Of a stretch of DNA of 64,000 nucleotides, positions 22,438 through 35,100 are shown piece after piece. The position numbers were made by a program, and so were the translations under genes. The stretch covers positions 17,023,501 to 17,087,500 of the forward strand of contig CM065378.1 in NCBI GenBank assembly GCA_033060915.1, written 5' to 3'. Source of the stretch: Euryodendron excelsum. Lineage: Eukaryota; Streptophyta; Magnoliopsida; Ericales; Pentaphylacaceae. How positions within the stretch are numbered: position 1 is the first letter of the stretch; every line of letters starts with the position of its first letter. The notes beneath the pieces were generated by a model. The model had not been told where the DNA came from and did not search any database. It saw nothing but the letters and a program-made list of their open reading frames with translations.

Positions 22438-24710
22438 GAATTTTAAATCCTTCTATTTTTTTTTTATTTTATCTTTTTGTAATAACAGAAAATAAAAGGA
22501 ATTTTTACCAAAAAATAAAATATGTGATTTTAAGAATGTAGCATATGTTATAAAACTAAAAGAAATGAAGCAGCTAAAATAATTAAAGTAGAATAAAATA
22601 GTTCTTCGAAAATTGTCAAATATTTATCATAACTCAACACAGTTGATCTTTTAGACTATCTGAGATTTTATTGATACAATATTGTGAATCGGCTATAAGT
22701 TTGTGAGAGGATAGTTCTTTTAAAAACTATTAAATATTTATCATATTAGTTTTTCCTAGAACAATTAAGAGTTGATTTCTAAACCACTCAAGACTTTATT
22801 GATAGTACAGAATCACATAGAATACAACATGATATTTGAAAATTTACCTATACTTTCATTCCTTCTATTTTCTCTGTTTTTTTTTCTATTATTTTTTTAT
22901 TTTTAATTGTGACTAGAACCATCTCTCGAGCTCCCATATTTATATTGAATAATATTGACAATCGAAGTCGGTTGTGAGAGATCAAGTGAGCCGGCAACAT
23001 CTATTTCTTTGATTCCTGCACTCAAAAGTTGTGATGATGTCTTTGGCTAAAGGTGATCCACATTTATATTACATAATAGCATAGAAATTTTAAAAGTTAC
23101 TAATATAACCGATTAGCCACAATGTGGTATTTAATGGACTAGTTTACCCTTTGTTGTCCAGTTAATTTTAACCCTGCACACCCATCTGTAAATATTATAA
23201 TTAAGAGTGGTTTACTTGATTTCTATGAATTTTTTACTAGACAGTGAGTGCCTTCACAGTTCACATTGACTCATAGTCATTACATTGACCTTGAAACTTG
23301 GTTCAATAGATGGCAAAATGGATACTTCCTTCATGCAATGACCAAAATTTTATCGTTTTGCCTATTAATCTTTGTATCTTCCGTTGAACCCCCTCCCATG
23401 GGAACTCTAATGAACAAAACTGACTACAGAAAGAAATACTAAATCATAGCAAATACATTTATAAGTAATTTAACTTATCTACCCTCAGAAACAAGTTCAG
23501 ATCACGTCATTGCTCTAACGGCAATCTCTTCCCCCCTCTAATCTTTGCTAACCTTGAGCTTCACCCGCAGTGACTCTCATCTCCTCCGGCTGATTGTCGG
23601 CAATATCCATCTCTTCAGTTCACAAAATTTTGCATGTTTGTCGGAATACCTCTAGGAGAGAGAGGCATGCCCCCAGTTGGATAGCCCAATCTAGTTTTAG
23701 TGCGCTGGGCTATGCTTCGGCTGAATTTTAAGGGGAAAATTTTATTTTGGACTTTTTGGATGGGACTGAAGTTTGGACATATATATTCTACAAGCCATGC
23801 TTTTGACATGACAAGTTTGACAACCTCACATTATAGACAGGCAGTGGAAGAACAATTTTATCGAAAGATTGAAAAATAATAAGAAATACATGCAACAGCA
23901 GAATTGTGGATCTACAGTTCTCATGGCCTCTACAATATCGTTCAGTGCAAATAAAAAAAGCAAGTTTTCATTTATTTGTCAACGCAAACAAAAATCATAC
24001 TAATTCAACGAATCTCTGTTTTCTAATCATACTCATAGGGTTGGCTTGTTATGAATTATCTTGTCATTCAATTATAATTATCAAACACATATACACTCTT
24101 CTGTCATTCAACAAGCCTCCCTTCTCTTCTTGAGATATTGTCACTTAATTTACAACTGTAATTGGTAGATCCAGAATCCATTATGTAACAGAAATACTGA
24201 TGCCTCCGTGATCAAAATATCAACCCAAGCCATGTCTTATGCTCAATGGAGCTTTGATTTTTTTTGTCTTACTAAATGCTGAAGATAATGATTTAGTAAG
24301 CAGAGAAAACACGTATCAAATGTTAGAGAAAAGATTTTTGCTTTCGCAGATCAACAAATACAAAGGGAAAAAGCAAGGAATTAAGCAGGCATGGGAAATA
24401 GTTGTACTTGTCCAACTAGTGGTTGACTTTGATTTTATATTTGTATCTTTTGTATCTCTTGTTTTTGTATCAATTGTGGGGACGGAACCAGCAGCTGAGA
24501 AACGCCTCACGTGCAGTCCCCACACTCTCTCTCATGCTACAGCTAATTGAGTAGGTCATTTATTTCTCAGATCTTGCAGTTGAGTAATTAACAAAGACCA
24601 CCCTATCCTGTTGGTAAGGCCATGCCAGAGCTGACACAGAAATCAAACATGGAATCTCTGATATTTAATAGCTCATCTTGGCTTTCAATGAATGTATTTC
24701 CCTTGAGTAG

Positions 24711-24747
<37 letters not shown>

Positions 24748-25149
24748 GAGACCATGACCATTCGCAAAATAGGATGGTGTTACTTGCACGGACACGATTG
24801 TCGGTTCCATGTTTACTTTTACATCATGTCAATGTTTTAACATGGAAGAACCAACCAACATTTTGAAGCCTGGCATTATCGCTAGCCCAAAAAATATTTT
24901 GGTTTTTGTTTCTTTGCGTACAAAGCATTGAAAAGAGAGAGGCATGATGAAAGGGATTGGTCCAAAGACGACTCTATCTGTGCTTTTGAACTTATGGTAG
25001 TATATCATGACTTCGAATTGGAAACTCAGTTAAATTAGAGAGATCAATGGATCCTGCAGTTTACATCACGAGCTTCTCTATCTTTATGATGCATTTATGA
25101 TGATTCATGGGTTGCTCGTAGTTAACAGAGCACAGTTTGTGGGCTATAC

Positions 25150-25195
<46 letters not shown>

Positions 25196-26079
25196 AGAGA
25201 GAGACCGTCAAACATATTTCGTATGCCAAACCTATGAAAACAAAACCTTTCTTATCGGAAAGTGGGCAACGCGAAGCATGGTAAACTATCTTCTGACAAG
25301 GATGCATCTATGATGATTTCATGTAACTTTCATTTTAGAAACATGAAGACATTGAGTTTGCTATATATGTCCAAATAAAAAGAGAAGTTCCTCTTGAGAC
25401 TTCCTTTGTATGCTTTTACAACGGTGAGTTTCCCAATAAAGATATTTTTGAACCTTATCCTCTGTTCTTGAGTTTGTGATTTCTAAATTGTTGCGGAGAG
25501 CTAGCTAGCCAGCTGATCATTCATTCCTAGCATGTGCTTCACAAATGCATTGACTTGAATGCATTGAGTAATATACGTACAAACATACATATCTAATATC
25601 TATAACTCTTTATCCAGTACATGTAGTCAATTCAAATTCTTTTCCTTCCGCTCAAGACTTTCATGCCTTAGGTCATGAGATTTTATAGCTCTAAAGCTCA
25701 CGAATAGCTTTGATCACCATTCAGTAATTCTTCTATATTAGCTGCTTATGTGGGGTCCCAAAACACATACTTTGATCGATCCCAAAACACATAACAGAAC
25801 AGAACAGAACAGAGCAGAGCTTATGTTTGCGTTCCTAATTCGCTTAAAGCAAACAAATAAAGGAAGATATATCCTCCACAACCCGGATCATCAGCATTGT
25901 CAAACCCTAGCGTTACGCAGCTATGGTTATTAATGCTCATCATATATAATACAGTGCAGAAGATTCAATGAAATCAGGAAGTTTCTAGAGCTAATTTTGC
26001 GTGCTCCCCGTGACAATATCAAAGGAATTTGCATAAACATAGACAGGTTCTAGTCCCAATTCTTGATTTTAATGGTCAA
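22438..26079. other. Intergenic stretch with microsatellites
   Basis: No gene is supported. It contains (GA)n at about 24717-24741, an (AT)n(GT)n run at about 25148-25192, and a short GAACA repeat at about 25795-25816. Frames of 60-100 codons here have no recognisable motif. Confidence 0.6.
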
Positions 26080-26811
26080 GCGGTACTGCACCTAGCTTTT
26101 TATTGTATGTAATCCTCGAATCAATGTATTCACCTCAACACTGAAGGATTTTCCACTAGGCACAAGCTGAGGGGCACGAACAAATGGAGGTCCAATACCA
26201 AATGCAATGAATTTTCGAGCCTCTAAGCCGTGCAGTCGCTTTATTCACAAAAGAATTTTATTATTAAGTAAATGCCTCCAACTTGACAAAGTGAGAAGTT
26301 ATACAATCTACCAATTTAATGTATACCTTGAGCTGTATGGTCAAGTTGGGAATCGTGAAGCCTTGGGACAAGGTAGTAGAAACCTTGTTTTCCCCGAAAA
26401 AGTTGATGGATGGTTGGAAAAAAGTTCAAAATATCATTGGACCCAGTTTTAAGAGAGAAAATAGCCATGTGGAAGAATTTCCCTGCTCCATTTTCTGCCA
26501 TGGCACTCACCATATAAGTTTGTGTAAATTTTCCAAGTTAGAAGTAATTCAAATCGCATTAACAGAACCCGAATAATTTACTAAAATGGGGAAAAAGGAG
26601 TGGTCATAACATGTACGTTCAAACCAGATTCCTGTTTCATCCCGAATTCTTGAAGAAGCGCCAGAAGCATAATTTATTCCCCCTAAAATTGCAATAGATG
26701 TCATGTTAGGAGCTGTGTTATATGCTTCACAAATCAGTTCAGGGTTTGGAGCTTGTGATTGGGAATTGGCAAACTCTAAGGATCTCCACTGCATGAAGGC
26801 CAGTGTATACG

Positions 26812-26845
<34 letters not shown>
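26080..26845 (-). pseudogene. GDSL esterase/lipase pseudogene fragment
   Basis: Read on the minus strand, three pieces in family order match plant GDSL lipases. First, GGINYASGASSRIRDETGI (about 26682-26630), the NYASGASGI block. Second, GSNDILNFFPTIHQLFRG (about 26443-26390), the GSND block with the catalytic-site Asn. Third, KFIAFGIGPP followed by VEVNTLIRGL (about 26214-26100), corresponding to the K-x-A-x-x-G-I-G-P block. The pieces are in different frames with stops between them. I did not find the N-terminal FGDSL block or the C-terminal D-x-x-H block. It is therefore a decayed fragment of a secreted lipid or ester hydrolase gene. A (GT)n(AT)n microsatellite sits at its 5' side. Confidence 0.65.

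Positions 26846-26862
<17 letters not shown>
26818..26862. repeat. (CA)n(TA)n microsatellite
   Basis: About 14 CA units followed by about 7 TA units adjoin the 5' end of the GDSL pseudogene. Short frames that include it are artefacts of the repeat. Confidence 0.95.
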
Positions 26863-26863
<1 letters not shown>

Positions 26864-29148
26864 TATGTATATCAATTTGCATTTAGACAGCTAGCTGGGA
26901 TCTCTGCGAAGTGATGACACTATTGTTAACAGAAGCACAGTTTGCATGTCCTGCAAAGGCAAATAAGATATTTGAAAAAGTCTCGAGTGAATTAATCTAT
27001 TACATATTTCATCATAACTGAAATCTAAAGCAATGTTTGGAACAACTTGATTGCTTAGGTGTGTTGCCGAGATTTTGGTAGGAAAAAGATACACTGAAGA
27101 CATATGCAGCTGAGCAAGGTATCAATAATCTATGTTTATGAGTGGCCCCATGGTAGACTACAATAATAGATTTTTTTTTCACTCATAGGTAAGCTTGAAA
27201 AGCCAAATTGTTACTTACATATATATTTTTTGCGTAGGTGATGGGATTTGAACCTTGAAGGCAGCTCCATAACAAACTACACCAGGACGCTTAACTTTTA
27301 AGCTTCTACAGTTGAACCTTAGCATAATAATATATATATATATATATATATTTGAGAATGGATCAATTACAAGTATAGTCAGTAAGAAATGGGATGTTAG
27401 TATGGGTAGAAGAGTTAGTAAGTTAGTAGGTTAGTAGGTTAACTTCTATAAAGTTAAAACGGCCCGAGGAGCAGATATTATTTATCCTAGGCACCACACT
27501 CCCGTCCCAAATCGAACTCCGGACCTTGTCTAAATCAAGATAAGGTGATGATTATTGGGCCAAAAGTCTTGGTCCTTGGCATAATAATTGTTAGTGTGAG
27601 ATTTGTGAAAATTTAGACTAATTTACAAATTTACTTTGGTACCATTGCTCAACTAATGTTCTACCTTTTACATTGTTCTCTCTCTCTCTCTCTATACTTG
27701 TCCTATTTTATTCTTACATGGCCATATGACTGGAGGACTCCAATATAGCAGCAGCATTACCTCGACATGACGAAAGGATCCAAACTCTTGAGTGGGTTGT
27801 CAACTCTCCTAAGTTCAAGGCATGAATGTTGTACGATGATACCTATTCTCTAACTTGTACAGCCGCAATTACTGCATTTTCTTAGAACCGTAAAATACAG
27901 CATTCGGGTCCCAAATTAATAAAGTCCTTTGTGCTGCAAAGTTTGTTGCCGTCATCCGATTGAGTTGCTTTAGTAATATGATTTTCTGGTTATTAACCCC
28001 ACAAGTGTATGGTTGCTCCATTGCCAGCATTCTGCAACCCAAAGATACAGAATACATGAAGGTGTCAATATATCAACTTCAGAACAAGTTGATGACTCTC
28101 AGTTTTTTCTGGCGTCTTTAGTCAGGACATATTACACAAATACAGGTAAAAGAAAAAAAAAAAAATTGACAAAATTTATGGAAAATAAATAAATTGGAGG
28201 CCGGCATGCGTGTTCTTAATAATTCAAGTACCAATTTTGTAGAGGCTTGAAAATAAAATTTTAAACTTTCTTAATAGGCATATTTCATGAGCCTTTTTTT
28301 TTTTTCTGGGGAAAATGGATACAAAAAGGCCATTGAACTTGTTACATGGATGGACCATCAGTTAAAAATTGCTCAACAACCAAATACTAGACCAATTGAT
28401 GCTCTTGGACCGCAGATCATCATTTAAATTCAATTCATCGTCAATGCCAAGATTTATTAGCCGAAACAAACGAATTCTATGAGGCTCAAATGAATAAATG
28501 GTGATCAAGTTGAAGCATGATTTTTTGATCCCTCTTTTGTCACTCAATAGGAAATCATTTACTAGTTAGGGGCATGCTATTTACAGGGCGACGGACGGTC
28601 ACTCTCCGTCTGATTTGTGCCATGTCCACAGAAGCCACTAGTTTTGATAAGTTTCACATTATGTGAAGCGAATGAAGCGAATGAGTCGATGAGTAATCAT
28701 CCACTGCGCTTCTAAATAGCATTCTGCTACTAACTAGCTAATATCCTAAAAAATATTTTATTATCTGGTCCAAAATCTTAACAACAAAAGTACTAGTTTT
28801 GCCAGCCATGGCCACTTGAGTATCCGTAAGTTGACGATGACTTCATCAACTACAAGTATGTGCTCTTAAATAAGTTGGTACGTTCATTTCTCTGTCTTGA
28901 GTGTCAAAATCATAATTTCCATTGACAATGAAAGCCCCTCTGCTGGTATTAATTCATATGCAGCATTGCCCTTACTCATTACTTATTAATAATTTGAATC
29001 CACAAATTTATCTTCCCACGCCTTGTGATAATCGTCAACATTTTTCAAAATTAGCAGTCTATGTCATGGTTGCTGTGGTGACACTGTTAGATTTCATGCA
29101 TGTCGCATCTCAAGTAAAGAACGGCCATAAGGGCACTCTTTAGTAAAA
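26863..29148. other. Intergenic stretch
   Basis: No intact gene recognised. It includes an (AT)n run at about 27329-27351. A segment on the minus strand at about 27590-27355 has a B-box-like GGAGTTCGATTTGGG and may be an old tRNA-derived SINE. The 62-codon minus-strand frame at 27869-28057 has no family match I recognise. Confidence 0.5.
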
Positions 29149-29300
29149 TTTTAAGGCCGGTTTAGTAGGATTTTTTTATTTAGAATTTTTTTAGTTTATA
29201 AATAAAAAAGTTATTTTTTTAAATTTTTTTTACTTATCTTTAGCTTATAAAAATAAAAAAAAATTATAATACTTTTGCTTGTAAGGAAAAAAATTTGTGA
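29149..29300. mobile_element. hAT-like MITE, partial copy 2
   Basis: The left end AAGGCCGGTTTAGTAGGATT and the inner TTTATAAATAAAAAAGT and CTTATCTTTAGCTTATAAAA blocks match the elements at 18491-18657 and 31510-31730. The right terminal repeat is not clear, so the copy appears truncated or eroded. Confidence 0.4.
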
Positions 29301-29402
29301 GGATTTGAAATTGTTTGTTCTCTTGGTCGATTAATAAATTAATAAATATTCGACTTTTTTTAGTAATGGACAATCATTCCATCATTTATTTACTAATATA
29401 TA

Positions 29403-29619
29403 TCTATATTATTATAAAGTAAATTTTTAGAGTTTGGTAAAGTCTTTACTTTAGTGAATTTTTGTTGATAAAAATAAAAAGTTTACATTTAACACATGCA
29501 AGAATACCCACAACTAAACTACTTTTTCAAATAATGTAATCACCCACTACCACATTAGTGGTAGAAAGAATGATTGAATGTAGTGTCGTATACGCATATA
29601 GTGCGTGCCACATTTTTAG
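29403..29619 (+). mobile_element. Mini-Helitron, copy 1
   Basis: A 217-bp non-autonomous element with Helitron-type ends. It starts TCTATATTATTATAAAGT and ends CATTTTTAG, with an ACGCA-TATAG-TGCGT hairpin about 10 bases before the end. The base before is A and the base after is T, fitting Helitron insertion into an AT dinucleotide. There is no coding sequence. Confidence 0.6.
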
Positions 29620-29623
29620 TATA

Positions 29624-29911
29624 TCTATACTATTATAAAAAGTCAAATACTAAAGCTTTGGTAAGTATTTGTCATGCTATTTTGTATTTTTAAACTACCC
29701 TTCAATGTTTAAAAAATTACTATTCATAGTCCACCATTTGCTCATACATAACTCACATTTTCACCTTCTATATAGTTAAACAACCAAATAACTCAGAGAA
29801 ATAATTGGATGTATCACGTTCTCACTAACTATATGTTATACAACTAGATAATCACTAACAAACAAAAAAATAATTTAGTGTAATACACATACATAATGTG
29901 TGCCATTCTAA
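29624..29911 (+). mobile_element. Mini-Helitron, copy 2
   Basis: A 288-bp element starting TCTATACTATTATAAAAAGT and ending GTGTGCCATTCTAA (CTRR-type end). A CACAT-ACATA-ATGTG hairpin lies about 11 bases before the end. It is flanked by A and T. The ends and the terminal GTG(C/T)GTGCCA(C/T) block match copy 1, which lies only 4 bases upstream. Confidence 0.65.
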
Positions 29912-30161
29912 TATATATATAAATACACATATACCGAACACTAATTCCTACAATTCAATGTCACAAATGAATAATTACAGTACGTAATGCCTATTATTGT
30001 ACTTCCGTTAGTTGCCAATAACTTCCTTGCACTATTATCAAAACGCCAAAACCCGAACAACCTTATAAAAATACAAACCCTAACCTAAACCATTTTTCAA
30101 GGCTAACAGTAAAATGTCTTGCTGCAACTCATAATTATAAAGCTTGTGAACCCTAGCGTCT

Positions 30162-30612
30162 GTTTGTTTGCGGGATAAGAAAATAAGAGATCAGTAATAT
30201 TGTGGAATTAAAAATATAGTGATGAATGATAAGTAATACTTGATGTGATGAAAAATTACTCATATTACATTTGATTATGATAGAATTATAATAGGGATAA
30301 AAAATATTATTACATAAAAATATCACATTAAAAATAAAAAAAATTAACTTTAAATTATAATATAACTATTTAATATTATGTTAACTTATTATAATAATAG
30401 AAGAAGGGAAAAATGTCATTTTAGAGTTTATTGCAAGAGAGGGGATAAGTAATACCACCTCTTCGTGATATTACTTATCCCCCATTGTGGGGGATTAATA
30501 GTCTGAAGGGATGACTAATCATATACAATTTTTTCTTTGTCAAATATGAATTTTGTGAGACCCACAGAATAGCTAATTCAATCCTTTACTTTTATCCCTC
30601 AATCAAATACAG
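30162..30612. mobile_element. MITE-like element with ~22-bp terminal inverted repeats
   Basis: The left end CTGTTTGTTTGCGGGATAAG is matched, inverted, by CTGTATTTGATTGAGGGATA at the right end. An inner pair, GGGATAAGTAATA and TATTACTTATCCC (near 30441-30483), is also inverted. The inside is non-coding and AT-rich. The exact boundaries and target duplication are uncertain. Confidence 0.5.
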
Positions 30613-31509
30613 TCTAAATTTACATAATTTGTAGGAGTGATGAAGAGAATGGAAAGAAAAAAGGGAGGGATAAGGCTAAGAGGCTAACCCATCTCGAGTA
30701 GCAATGACAGACTCACACTTTTGCTGAGGGGAGGGCTAACGTAAAAATATATTTTTTAAAAGAAGAACCAAGGTCGAATTTAATAAATTTTGATGAGTCA
30801 AAATTATATTTTACAACCTTTGGAGGGCCTGGGCCTGCCCAGTAATAAGTAGTTTCAACTTTGAAGTATTGTAATTGAGGGGAAATGGTTTGGTAGTCAA
30901 GTAGTATTAAATATAGGTAGTAATTTTAATTAAATGGTGACACATTGTGTGTGTATACATCAGTAATTTAAGTTTGTAGAATAATAAAATTTTTTTAAGA
31001 AAATATCTTATTAGACATTGTCAAGTGATATTTTTTATTAAAAATCTCTCTACTACTTCACAAACTCAAATTTTTTAATATATGCACACACTACGTGTTA
31101 TCATTTTATAGGAATTACTATCGAAGATTCAGTACTACTTGACAATTGGACTTTTTTTTCATAACTGAGATTCAAAATTTATAATAGGGACACTCATCGA
31201 ATATATAAAGAGTACACTGTGCTAACTACATAATGATTTTTTTTCTCCCACGAACGACAAGAAAAGAAAGACTTCCATATCTCTAAAGACCTACTTTGAT
31301 GAGAAATTATCTAGGTATCCAAGAACACCATATCATTTCTTCTACATTTCTCACAAACTAGGAGCCGGTCGCACTCCTGTTAGATAGGTCCATTAAGTGT
31401 GTTCATGATCAACCTAGCAAAAAGGACCTAACACTTTGTGAGAGGAGAGGGGAAACGATGTTTCTCAATAATTTTTTCACTTTAATCCATTCTAAGAAAA
31501 AGGTTAGTT

Positions 31510-31730
31510 AGGGGCCGTTTGGTAGAGCTTTTTCGTCTATTTTTTTTTTTTGGCTTAATAGCAAAAAAAGCTATGTTTTTTTTTATAGCTTTTTTACTTT
31601 TTCTTTTTGTTTTTTTGCTTATCTTTAACTTATAAAAATAAAAAAGCAAAAAAATTATAAATTTTTTTCCTTATAAGCCAAAAAAGCAAAACCAAAAAAG
31701 CTAAAAAATAACTATACCAAACGAGTCCTT
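31510..31730. mobile_element. hAT-like MITE, family copy 3
   Basis: About 220 bp with terminal repeats AGGGGCCGTTTGGTAGAG and, inverted from the right end, AAGGACTCGTTTGGTATAG. The inside is built of A- and T-rich runs with TTATAAAAATAAAAAAGC. It is the best-preserved member of the three-copy family. Flanking TTAGT occurs at both ends but a full 8-bp duplication is not clear. Confidence 0.6.
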
Positions 31731-32012
31731 AGTGCTTGACTTTTTTTTTTTCCATTTTTTTCTTAAGGAAGATTTTCATATTTTACCTTTTTTTGCCTTC
31801 GAAAATAAATTTTCGGTTCCCTTATTTTCCCTCCTCCATAGCCAAATATGAGGAGGTTAAGCTACTCTTCTTTCTAGTCATTTTACTCTCTGTCAATTTT
31901 TCTTTATATTTTATCTTTCTTTTTTTGTTTTTTTTTCATTCCTTTTCTCTTGAACCATATCCTTTTTCTTTCTTTCTTTTTTTCCCTCTTAATTTCACTC
32001 TGATGTCGAGTC

Positions 32013-32193
32013 TGTGAGAATATTAAAGAAGAGAGAGAAAGGAGGCTAGGGTTTCATATATGTGTGGAACAATAAAGAACCCTATATATAAAAGAGTTTA
32101 AATAACCCTTCCAATAAAGATAATAAATTACTACTCTATCCTTATTGCTAATGATAAGACAAATAAGTAAAGAGAACAAATATAATTCTAACA
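32013..32193 (-). repeat. Copia 3' LTR (left copy)
   Basis: A 181-bp LTR. On the plus strand it reads TGTGAGAATATT ... ATTCTAACA; in element orientation it begins TGTTAGAAT. Compared with the other LTR I count about 17 mismatches and one indel, roughly 9% divergence. Confidence 0.92.
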
Positions 32194-35100
32194 TTCCTCC
32201 TCAAACTCACGATGCAGTGGTAAACAAATATCAAGAGTTTGCCAACCTAAAAACGAAAATGCAGAAGTGGATGTGACTTAGTAAACAAATCGACAAGTTG
32301 TATAGAAGAAGAGACAAAAGGCAAACCAATGGTCTCATGCTGCAAATGATGACGAGTAAGATGACAATCAATCTCAATATGCTTAGTTCGCTTATGAAAA
32401 ATAGAATTATAAGCAATTTGAATAGCACTCTTATTGTCACAAAACATAGGAGTGGAATGAGAAGCAAACACACCCATATCAGTCAATAACCACTGTAACT
32501 AAACTATCTCTGTTGTAGTAAATGCCATAGCACGATACTTAGCTTCTTTGGAAGATTTTGAAACAACAGACTACTTCTTACTCTTCCAAGAAATAAGAGA
32601 ATAACCCAAAAAGATACAGAAACCAGTGGTAGACTTACGATTTACGAGATCACTAGCCCAATTAGCATCAGAATATACATGCAGTTCTAAAGATGAAGTG
32701 GAAGGTAACAAAAGACTTTGAAACTGAGTACCACGTAGATACCTCAAAATACAAAGAACTGCAACCCAATGAACAGTAGAAGGATATGTGTAACAAATTG
32801 ACTAACAATATGGACAATATATGTAATGTCTGGGCAAGTAATAATGAGATATACCAAACTGCCAACAATAGTACGATATAAGGTAGGGTCTAGTAAAGGA
32901 GTACCATCTGTCGGAGAATACCGAACATTAAGCTCAAGAGGGGTATTGACAGTCCTAATATCAATAAGACGAGCACGCTCAAGAATATTTATTGTGTACT
33001 TAGACTGTGAAAGTAGAAAACCCTTAGAAGAAAAGGCTACTTCTATGCCCAAATCCTTTATTTCAAATCGAGAAGCCAATTTTGATTTCAACTAATCAAT
33101 TCCAGTAACATCATCACCTGTAATCACCATATCATTAACATATAATGAAAAAAGAATACGGCCAGCATCAGTACCTTTTATAAAAAGAGCAGAATCAGCA
33201 TTGCTAGATTGAAAACCAAGAGAGCTAATCACAGTAGAGAATTTTTCAAACCAAGCACGGGGTGCCTATTTGAGACAATATAAAGTCTTTTTGAGCTTGC
33301 AAACTTCTCTAAAATTATGAGAAACACTAGGTGGGGGAGTCATATAAACTTCTTCTTGAACATCACCATTCAAGAAGGCGTTCTTAACATCTACCTGAGA
33401 AATGTGCAACTGACGAATAGATACAATTGCAATAAGAGTACAAATAGTAGTCATTTTGGCAACTGGAGCAAAAGTCTCTTCATAATTCATACCATACTAT
33501 TGGAAAAATCATTTGGCAACCAAACGAGCTTTGTATCGTTTAATAGAGTCATTAGACTTGGTTTTGATTTTGTAGACCCATCGAGAACCAATTGTACTCT
33601 TGCCAGATGGTAAAGGTACCAAATCCCAAGTATCAGTGTTATGCAAAGCAGAAAATTCCTCAGCCATAGCATGTTGCCAAAGGGATCAAGAATGGCTTCT
33701 CTACATGATAGAGGCTCAGAAAGATTGTGAATGGAGGCTAAGAAAGAAGCAAAAGAGCTAGAATAACAAGAATAGAAAAAATCTAGCAAGTTAGTAGACT
33801 TACGGATGCCTGTAGGATAGTGAGGAGGAAGATCCACAATCTCAAAAGTTATCTGGGGAGCCATAGGCTGCGAGAATGTGTCAGGAGTATCAGAGGCTGA
33901 AATACCAATGTCTGTACTGAATGGAGAATGGTGGAACACTATATCTTGATCATCAGAAAAAGGGTCAATGCGAATAAGATTAGATTTAGTTATATTATGA
34001 GGACCATCAAGAATAGAGAAGAAAGGTATATGCTCAAGGAACACAGCATAACATGACATATATAATTTCTGAGTAATAGGATCAAAATAACGATATCCTT
34101 TTTTACCTTCACCATATCTGAGAAAAATGCAAAGGGCAAAACGAGAAGACAACTTACTAAATTCTACATAAGGGCGAAGCACAAAACAAGCACAACAAAA
34201 AACTCTCAAGGAAGAATAATCCGGAGCATAGCCATGTAATTTTTCAAAAGGAGACAAACTTGAAATATGAGATGATGGGATCATATTAATGACACGAGCA
34301 GCAGTGAGGACTACTTCTCCCCAGAAGATACTAGGAACAAAGGCAAACAGTAAGAGAGAACATACAGTTTCAACAATATGCCGATGTTTTCTCTCTGCAA
34401 CTCCATTCTGCTATAGAGTATCAGTACAAGAGTATTAGTGAATAGTTCTATTTAAAGCGAACAACTCAAAAAATTCATTAGAAGTATATTCACCACCCAA
34501 ATCACATCGAAAACATTTGACAACAGCAGAATGTTTTGTTTTGGCGAGAGCACGAAAGGATTTATAAATACTCAAAAAGTTAGAATGATTTTTCATAAGA
34601 TAAACCTAACAATAAGAAGTGTAATCATCAATAAATGAAACATAATAATGAGACCTGCCTTTTGTAGCAACAAGACAACTTTCCCACACATCATAATGAA
34701 CTAAATCAAAAGGTGTAAGAGAAATAAAAATACTTCTATTAAAAGGTAGGGCAGAAAATTTTGCCAATTTGCAACCACTGCAAGCAGAAATATCATGTGT
34801 TGGCAAATTTTCTATTGCTTCGGTGGAGGCTATGTACTTTAAACAAGAAGATGATACATGATCGAGACGAGAATGCCATAAATAAAAGTTAGAAGAAGAA
34901 GTACTCAAATGAAAAGAAGACAGATCGACAACAGAAGCAGTAACTGCAGGGACACTCAGCTTGTCCAAGACATATAATTGTCCCCGCCTATGGCCTGTCC
35001 CACTCAGTTTCTGGGTTTGTGAATCCTGCACATGACAAGAAGTAGAAGAAAAAGAAACAGAGTGACCAGAGTCACATAATTGACTAATAGAAACAAGAGT

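Larger units (their letters stand above)
29912..32012. other. AT-rich stretch with MITE-like elements
   Basis: No gene recognised. It contains two MITE-like elements (30162-30612 and 31510-31730) and a T-rich segment at 31736-31990 whose hydrophobic frame is a composition artefact. It ends at the copia target-site duplication GAGTC (32008-32012). Confidence 0.6.

Noticed and set aside
31736..32017. 93-codon Phe-rich membrane-like frame
   Set aside because: Encoded by a T-rich low-complexity tract next to the copia LTR.
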